From Helianthus annuus (taxonomy: Eukaryota > Streptophyta > Magnoliopsida > Asterales > Asteraceae): 64,000 nucleotides of DNA. The stretch spans positions 145,716,709 through 145,780,708 of the forward strand of contig NC_035439.2 in assembly GCF_002127325.2 (NCBI RefSeq), in the 5' to 3' direction. The position numbers and the translations under genes are program-made. Below are positions 57,146-64,000 of the stretch, piece after piece. Each line of letters opens with the position of its first letter. Position 1 is the stretch's first letter. The notes beneath the pieces were generated by a model. That model was not told the origin of the DNA and ran no database searches. It saw only the letters and a program-made list of their open reading frames with translations.

Positions 57146-57705
57146 TTTTTGCTCAGTAGTATCCAGTACCCGGTATTTGTTTTCGTATAAAATTTTTTAG
57201 GTATATACGTTTTCGACCCCCGGTTTTATAATTTTTTTAGGTATATACTTTTTCGACTCTCTCGGTCAGAAATCTCAAGCTTCGCTTGGTTGCGAGCTTT
57301 TTATTTTTTTAATTTATATTATGTTAGTTGGTTAGAAAATCATTTTCTTGTTTAATATTTCTTTTTGGAATGGATTGAAAATGACCCTTTAGTCAAAGTA
57401 AACTCATAAAGTCTACGTTCGAACTTACATGAAAAGTTAGAAATTTATATATGTGAACATAAAATGAAATCGTTGCAAGAATAAATCGACCAGCCAAGTC
57501 AAGTCAAGCTTAATTTGTGATCAAATTTATTATATGTATATGTATATATACATACTAAAATTAATTGATTATGTGTGTGTTTTTTATAACATTATTTTTT
57601 TTTCTTTTACTATTTTAATATAATTAGGGTAAAGACCCACCCGCATTGCGGCGCAGGTACATTGTAAACATTGAATTAATTAGTTCAAACGTTATATGAT
57701 CCATT
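57146..57705. repeat. Direct repeat, right copy (560 bp)
   Basis: Matches 54716-55265. Beyond the match this copy continues into minus-strand Helitron-like sequence (AACCATATAAAAACACAC), so it is the uninterrupted version. Confidence 0.85.
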
Positions 57706-58520
57706 AACCATATAAAAACACACATAACGTATTAAACGTAAAGTAAATGAAATTCATATCGAACAATCAAAACGTATTATATGTGACCAAACTCATACAT
57801 AGAAAACGTAACGGGTATGAAGGGAAATATGCACATGTAATCGAAAGGGATCAATTAGAGCTTTCGGGAAAAAAAGGAGAAAAAGAAACCATAATTTGAC
57901 TCACCCGGTTTAAAAAAAAAACTTTACGAAACATATATAAAATAAACACGAAAACATATTATATTTGACCTGAATCATTTCCCAAAAAAGTTTACATCGA
58001 AACGTAGAAAACTTGAATTTATACCAAAACGTACATAAAAATATGCACGTAAAAATGGTTTCTTTAAACGAAAACGTATTATATTTGAATGACTCGTCTA
58101 TAAAAAAACTTTACGTCGGAATGTAGAACAAATCATATTTATACATACCCGTACATAAAATATGCACATAATAAATAGTTTTTAAGTAAAGGAAGTGTAG
58201 GGGTAAACCAAAACAAAATATTAGTAAAAAATTAATAGGTAAAAAACGTTCGTAAAATCGTGCCAAGTAGTATCAATGCCACAACGACATCAACTCTCAA
58301 CATCGTAAAAATAAAATAGAAAAATGGTAAAAATTACACTGAACGAAAAGGAGACTAAAATCGTTGAACCATGCACACCCGTTACAGTGTCTTAACGTGA
58401 AGAAATTAACCAGAAACATAAAACGTACAAAAAAATAACTTAGTAGATTTAGGACCCACCCGTTGCGGGGAAGTTTTCAAAAGGGAAAAAATGGACGCGT
58501 TGCGACGAGTCTGTCAATTA
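57622..58520 (-). mobile_element. Helitron 3' region, minus strand, degraded
   Basis: Read on the minus strand it ends CGCCGCAATGCGGGTGGGTC then TTTACCCTAA, related to the Helitron 3' ends at 18399 and 61653 but with the terminal CTAG changed. 57770-58150 is inversely similar to 61130-61450 (ACATAGAAAACGTAACGGGTA against its inverse). Confidence 0.55.
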
Positions 58521-59842
58521 TGAAAAATAGAGCAAAAACGTTGAACCTCACATGCACGCTATGACATGTTAACTCGCAAAATTTAGAACGAAACGTAAAA
58601 CGAAAAACTTGCGATAGATAAAAAGTATGGGGGATCAAAGTTGTAAATAATAAAGTGTTGTGTTTAATTACAAAAGATGAAAAAATTTGAGTTAAAAGTA
58701 AAACTTTCAAATGGGTTAAAATGTAAAAGAAAAAACTTTAAGGTTGAAAGTGAAAAACCAAGGTTTTTGTTTTTTTTCTTCTTTTTTTGTTGAAAAAGTC
58801 CCCAAGAATGGGGTACAAGTCATGCTGCACAAAAAACTTGCTAATATATATATGGAATAATATAAGTTTTAGACTAAAATGACAACTTGAAAAAGTTTAT
58901 AACGAAAATGCCAAAAATACCCCTGGTTAAAACTGAGTTTTTTTTACTAAGTTAGGCAATATGATCAAAAGGACAAAAAAATGCAAAACTCAAGGACGCA
59001 GAGGAGAAAAAAATTATTTGGACTAAAATGACAATTTGAGACAAACCTTACGAACTAAAATGACAATTTACTTACTCTATATAATTCAAGAAAATCAAAT
59101 CACACAATCAGGATAGAAGTTGTATAAACTATAAAGGCAGAAATATCCAAAATTGGAACAGATACCTCAATATTTTCCTGCAATTCATGAAATGCCCCTA
59201 ATTCTTCTTCAATTTGTTCTCCACATCCTCTAAACCCAAAATCAATAAAACCTTAAGGTTAAAAACTAAGAAGAATTACAGCACATTTAGTCACCAACTA
59301 ATAGAAAGCAGAAATTTGCGTTCACAATAACAGAGACCAAACCTTATGAGAGTTGTCAATGCATCGTCCTGATCTCACTTCACGTACGCTCTTTCAAATG
59401 CAAATTAACATTGCAAACAAGAGGGTGGGCCTTTTATTGTTCTCCAAAGTCCAAATAAGGCACGCGAATATTTGGACTAGAACCCAGGTCAGATAAATGG
59501 ATGAATTATATGGGCTAGACAATTTATCCATTTACGTAAAAGATAGGGCTAAAAGCCCAAAACACTTTTAAGTATAAAGATTAAAGCCTTAAAATAGCTC
59601 AAAATTATTTCGAAAAGAGATGTGAGAATTCGCTTTCACCAAAACAATCATCCCTACGTTTCTTTCAATTAAATGTCGTTACACCAGCTCCGTCAACTTA
59701 GACGAGTAAGATTTTTGGTAAAAAAGCCAACTAACCTCAAGATTTTGCTAACAAAAGTCGGCTAAGCCCTTGATTTTGGTGAAAAGTGCCGGCTATGTCT
59801 CCTCAATGTCTAATTTCGGATTTCTTGGTTAACCTTGATTGT
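58521..59842. other. Unassigned DNA with one Mutator-TIR-like segment
   Basis: 58860-59080 contains GACTAAAATGACAA three times and the style of sequence seen in long Mutator TIRs, without an inverted partner. The rest, including 59100-59700, shows no gene. Confidence 0.4.
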
Positions 59843-59855
59843 TTTTATAATTTTC

Positions 59856-60159
59856 ACTTTTTTTTAACGGACGACAGAATCAATCACAGCACTCTCGGGA
59901 CACCCACTGGACCAAACGGAGTACTCCGAGAGTAACCCTAGTCCACCAGTAATTCCGGGGAAAACCCGGTAACTCATCCGCCTGTAGGCACGACAGTGAA
60001 ATTACCGGTAAAACCCGTTTGGCTCAAGGATCGAACCCAAGTTTCCCTAGGTCTCCTATAATTGCCCACCAATGCCTTACTTTGCACTAAGTGAGAGTTG
60101 AACTTGCACCTCTCCAAAGAAATACAAGTCTTCCACCACTTAATCTAGAGATCATTGGC
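59856..60159 (-). mobile_element. Full-length SINE, 304 bp
   Basis: Flanked by a perfect 13-bp target duplication TTTTATAATTTTC at 59843-59855 and 60160-60172. On the minus strand it starts GCCAATGATCTCTAGATTAAG, with an A-box-like TTAAGTGGTGG and about 40 bases on a B-box-like GTTCAACTC (a second, GGTTCGATCC, follows further in), and ends TCCGTTAAAAAAAA, a retroposon-type A tail. Pol III head, A tail and long variable duplication together identify a SINE. The family name is unknown to me. Confidence 0.8.
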
Positions 60160-60402
60160 TTTTATAATTTTCCCATTTTTTCCCATTTTCCCCGTTTTCA
60201 TGTTCTACTATTAATTACCAAACTATAAATTAGCAACTTTTTGTTGCTTTAATAGTTGTAAGATATGTATTGGGTGTTTTTAAAAAAAAAATTGCATTTT
60301 TAACTTAGCTTTTTATGTTTCTCATTTTAAACCCTTTGACATTTTTAATTTTAACCCAAAGCTTTTCAACTTCTCAATTTAACCCGAACACTTTCTTATT
60401 TT
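60160..60402. other. Short spacer between the SINE and the hAT MITE
   Basis: Pyrimidine-rich low-complexity sequence, nothing recognisable. Confidence 0.4.
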
Positions 60403-60590
60403 CAGTGGCGAAACTTGAAATTTTTTACAGGGGGTCGAAAACGTATATACCCAAAAATTTCTATAGAACCGGGGGGTCGAAAACATATATACCCAAAAGT
60501 TTTTATACAAAAACTATATATATAACACTACTGGCCGAAAAGTTCGGGGGGTCGGGCGCCCCTCCCGGCCCCTTCAAAGCATCGCCCCTG
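60403..60590. mobile_element. hAT MITE, 188 bp
   Basis: Ends CAGTGGCGAAACTTGAAA and (inverted) CAGGGGCGATGCTTTGAA, with a perfect 8-bp duplication CTTATTTT at 60395-60402 and 60591-60598. Interior related to 38514-38718, inverse orientation. Confidence 0.9.
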
Positions 60591-60639
60591 CTTATTTTCA
60601 ACTTTGGTCCCTTATACTTTTCATCTTTCGTAAGTTTTT

Positions 60640-61653
60640 TGTTTTATGTTTCGTTCTAAATTTTGCGAGTCAACACGCGTGCGTGTAGGGTGCAACGTTT
60701 TTTCGTCTGTTTTCTCTGTTTGACAGTCCAGTCGCAGCGCGTCTATTTTTCCCACGTTTGAAAAGTTCATCGCAACGCGCGAATCCTAGATCGACTTAGT
60801 TATTTTTTTACGTTTTACTTTCTATATAATTTCTTCGCATTAACACGCCGCGACTAGGGTGCGTGGTTCAACGATTTAAGTATGTTTTTTGTTCGGTGTT
60901 ATTTTTTTACTTTCTTATTTATTTTATTTTTACAAGCACTTCTGATGCTGGTGTTCGTTGGCAGTGGTTTGGTATTAGTGCTACTTGGCACAATTTACTA
61001 ACGTAATCTAACCTATAAAGTTTTTTACTGATAATATGTTTCAAGTTTACCGTTATACCTCATTTACTTAAGAAAAACTAATTTTTTTTCAAGTGCGTAG
61101 TTTGATGTACATGCCTATAGAAATTCGATTTTCTCTACGTGTGACGTCAACTTTTTCTGGAAACGAGTTAGGTCAAATATAATATGTTTTCGTTTAAAAA
61201 AACATTTTTACGTGCATATTTTTATGTACGTTTCAGTATAAATTTGAGTTGGTGTATGTTTCGACGTAAACTTTTTTAGGAAACGGGTGAGGTGATGTTT
61301 TGTAAATTTTGTTTTAAATCGAGTGGAGTCAAATTATGGTTTCCTTTTTTCCATTTTTTTTTTCAGAAGCTCTAATTCATCTCTTTTGATTATACGTGTC
61401 AGCTTTTCCATTATACCCGTTACATTTTCTATGTATGACTAAGGTCACATATAACACGTTATGGTTGTTGGGTATAAATTTAATTTTACTTTGTGTTTGA
61501 TCCAATTGCAATGCTTATAAAGGTAACGTTGAGTTCAATCAGATACGTTGATACACGTGTTTTCATATGGTTAACGCATCACATAAAGTTTGGACTAATC
61601 TATTCGACGTTTACGATGTATCGCGCCGCAACGCGCGCAGGTCTTATTGCTAG
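60640..61653 (+). mobile_element. Helitron 3' region, plus strand
   Basis: The terminus has an inverted CGCGC / GCGCG hairpin at about 61622-61638, then CTAG at 61650-61653 with host T following. The last 160 bp resemble 18240-18399. The body contains several GCAACGCG motifs. The left end is undefined and no Rep/helicase was seen. Confidence 0.62.
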
Positions 61654-61937
61654 TTTACATAAAAAATTAATAATTAACACAATAAAGGTAAACCTACTAC
61701 CTTGCAAATAATTACAAACTTAGGTATGTGTCATCACCATTTTTCATCTCGCATGTTTTCCCATCAAAGAGTTAATAATCATCCCTAGTTAGATAAAAGA
61801 GGTAATTAACATAATAAAGGTAAACCATCCCTATAAAATTACAAACTTAGATGCAATCATCCCTTACCTAGATTACACCAAGAATAAATCCGATAAACAC
61901 ATACAATTTCATTCGACATAACTCTTATATCATTTCG
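61654..61937. other. Spacer with short direct repeats
   Basis: AATTAACA(C/T)AATAAAGGTAAAC recurs at about 61673 and 61806. No gene. Confidence 0.45.
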
Positions 61938-62880
61938 TTTGCAAATCAACCATCACAGCTAGGGCTGTAAACGAATCGAACGTTCAGCGAACAGTTCGTG
62001 AACCGTTCGGCGGAAAGTTCGTTTATGTTCGTTCAATTAATAAACGAACGAACATGAACAAGAAATTTCGTTCGATTAGTTAAATGAACGAACATGAACA
62101 GAGGCCGCGTTCGTTCATTTTTGTTCGTGAACGTTCGGTAAGGTGTTCGTGAACTTTCGTTCATTTTATATGCGTTAAATTATGTTCGTATGTTTGGTTT
62201 TTAATTAAATATTTTTGTACTTTCATATTTTAAACTTTTATTTACTTATTACCATAACAATTAAACTAGGAAACCTTATTTCACTTTGTTTATGTATCAT
62301 TTCTTTTTCCTTTCTCATTATTTACATCGACGAATACGATCGACCTCCGTTCCACAATAAGAGATTCAAGTTCTAGTGCTACTCTATGAGCCATCCACCT
62401 TTATCCTTCGTCGCGTTGGCCAAATTTATGTGTGTTCGTGAACACTCTCATTTCCTTAACGAACGAACATGAACATAAAATCTCGTTCGGTAAATGTTCA
62501 TGAACACATTTATTTCCTTAACGAACGAACACGAACAAGATCTTGTTCGTGTTCGTTCGGTTCGTTTATAGCCCTAATCACAGCCAATAAGGCTCAGGTA
62601 TACACAAAGACCTGAACAACCTCAAGTTATCGGTCACCATCAAATGAAAGCCACAATTTTCTTACAATAGACGCAGGTCAGAACCACCATCGTTAATCAC
62701 CAAAAAAAACATTTGATTCCGTCTGCAAATCAAGCATGACAACCAATAAGGCACAGACATACACAAATTAACTAAAGAACCTCACATTAGAACCTTCATA
62801 CACCACCATTAAATGAAACCCACAATTTTCATGCAATAGGCACAGGTCAGAACCATCATCAACCATTACAAAAAGATCCA
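61938..62880. repeat. Two-unit tandem repeat of about 160 bp, first unit split by a hAT element
   Basis: Unit 1 is 61938-61959 plus 62577-62718; unit 2 is about 62719-62880. Shared blocks: CGT(T/C)TGCAAATCAA, CCAATAAGGC, CACAATTTTC, GGTCAGAACCA. Unit 2 shows the unoccupied version of the hAT target. Confidence 0.75.
61960..62576. mobile_element. hAT-type element, TAGGGCTGTAAACGAA family, 617 bp
   Basis: Ends TAGGGCTGTAAACGAA and (inverted) TAGGGCTATAAACGAA, with a perfect 8-bp duplication ATCACAGC at 61952-61959 and 62577-62584. Dense in GTTCGTTC/GAACGAAC near both ends, probably subterminal binding sites. No transposase. Confidence 0.9.
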
Positions 62881-64000
62881 AAAGATTTCAAACCCTTAGA
62901 TAACACCGGAAAAGTGAAGAGACACACATCTAAAAAAAGAAACCAACAATAATGTACAAAGTTTAAAACAAAGAGCACAACAAGCTAATGCAAGATAAAC
63001 AAATACAACACAGAGTACAACAAGGTTATGCATATACAACCTACAAATTAATAATAATAACTAGTCAAATATTCTGTTCCGACAACTCAGATTCAAATAT
63101 AAATATTGCTTAAATGTTTCTAGAGACTCGATCTGCAAGATCTACCAACTATGCTCTGGACGCTTATTCTAAGCTTGTCTTCCTAGCAGATAAGCATCCT
63201 AATTGCCTGTCACATACGTTAAAATAAAGTCAATACATAAAATGTAAAGGTGAGCATACAAGTTTGATAATAGCATATAGAGTTCGAAATAGTTTACGCA
63301 TAACCAGCACGTACATAGAGGAAAACGAAGCATGTTAATTATCGACATGGATCTATCGATACCAATGACTGCGGGTTGACTGTCCGAGACAGTTCGCAAT
63401 ACATGATTACCACCGTAATCCATGCAAGTAATTGTCCTTAACAACCCCCGTGTGAACGGGTGCTGAGTCCAAACTATAGTACTACGTCATTAAGGCAGGT
63501 AGACAGCATTCCACGTGTAAACATAACAACAAGCATTCATTTAGTCACGTAATACATGCAGAACGGTTAGCGTTTAAACAATTGAGTAGTGTGTTTGATT
63601 GTGATTTTAGATAAGTAACGTATGTAACACCCAAAAGTGTTAAAGCAAAAAGGGTTCTGATTGTTTGACGTTATATCGAGGTATTTTGACAACGAGTTGA
63701 ACCATGGCAACTTCGTTCTTACTTGTTTCCCCTGCTCGGACAGGAATCACCCAATGTCTGGCCGGTGAACGGTTCAGAACGGTAGTTTAACGTTTAACCC
63801 AAAATCGGTGAACCTCGTAGATAGAATCCGAATCTTGAACCACACATCCATTAGAATGATTAGTGAGTTGGCTCAAGCTCCGTCTCTACCGGTTTGAAGG
63901 CATTGAGCGTAAAAGAGTTGAAAGAAAGTTGGAAATCCTTCTTTCAATCCTTCACACCATGTAAATGTTCAAATCTGTGATAGATCTTAGTTTGTTTATG
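62881..64000. other. Right edge of window, possible LTR sequence
   Basis: No gene. 63180-63620 and the TGTAACACCC start at about 63627 have the look of plant LTR-retrotransposon terminal sequence, but no paired LTR, primer-binding site or coding region is within the window. Confidence 0.3.

Noticed and set aside
60315..60659. 114-aa plus-strand ORF
   Set aside because: Most of it is the 188-bp hAT MITE with its target duplication; the rest is low-complexity flank.

Overview
This window is repeat-dense nuclear DNA from a flowering plant, most likely a eudicot and possibly Asteraceae. The evidence is GT-AG spliced genes, EIX/Cf-type LRR receptor-like proteins, an Au-type SINE tail, and Mutator, hAT, Harbinger, Helitron, CACTA and LTR elements nested in one another. 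The family-level guess rests on general resemblance only. There is no bacterial or organellar signature, no CRISPR array and no convincing tRNA or rRNA gene.

Only three loci look like ordinary intact host genes. One is a three-exon Golgi-type nucleotide-diphospho-sugar transferase (34740-36280, +). The other two are intronless LRR receptor-like proteins, tandem paralogues on the minus strand (40584-43772 and 50539-53655). Their flanks are also related, so the whole locus was duplicated.

Layout. 1-6770 is most of a Mutator-like element: a spliced Ulp1-type protease (+, 5' end outside the window), a small unknown ORF (+), and a convergent spliced FAR1/MULE transposase (-) that is complete except for one frameshift. 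6770-11150 holds nothing firmly recognisable. 11150-20260 and 36293-38855 are two copies of one duplicated block. Comparing them exposes clean insertions of Mutator-type long-TIR elements, Helitrons, hAT MITEs and a tandem pair of Harbinger-like MITEs. 20260-25500 holds a broken gypsy-type transposase-domain gene, a broken PIF/Harbinger ORF1 and a LINE scrap. 25897-29651 is a long-TIR Mutator-type element carrying a second one inside it. 30262-31968 is a Harbinger element with another broken ORF1. 32000-34630 is AT-rich sequence with microsatellites. 39100-39760 is a Copia remnant cut by a MITE. 44000-50500 holds the Au SINE tail, a solo Copia LTR inside older LTR-like sequence, and unassigned DNA. 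54700-62600 holds a one-ended CACTA element between 560-bp direct repeats, Helitron ends in both orientations, a full-length SINE and two hAT elements.

Many insertions can be bounded to the base because target-site duplications are visible: 8 bp for hAT, 9 bp for Mutator type, 3 bp for Harbinger, 5 bp for the LTR and 13 bp for the SINE. The strongest unexplained signal is an array of seven TAACANNTGTTA palindromes confined to the Ulp1/FAR1 Mutator element, three of them inside transposase introns.
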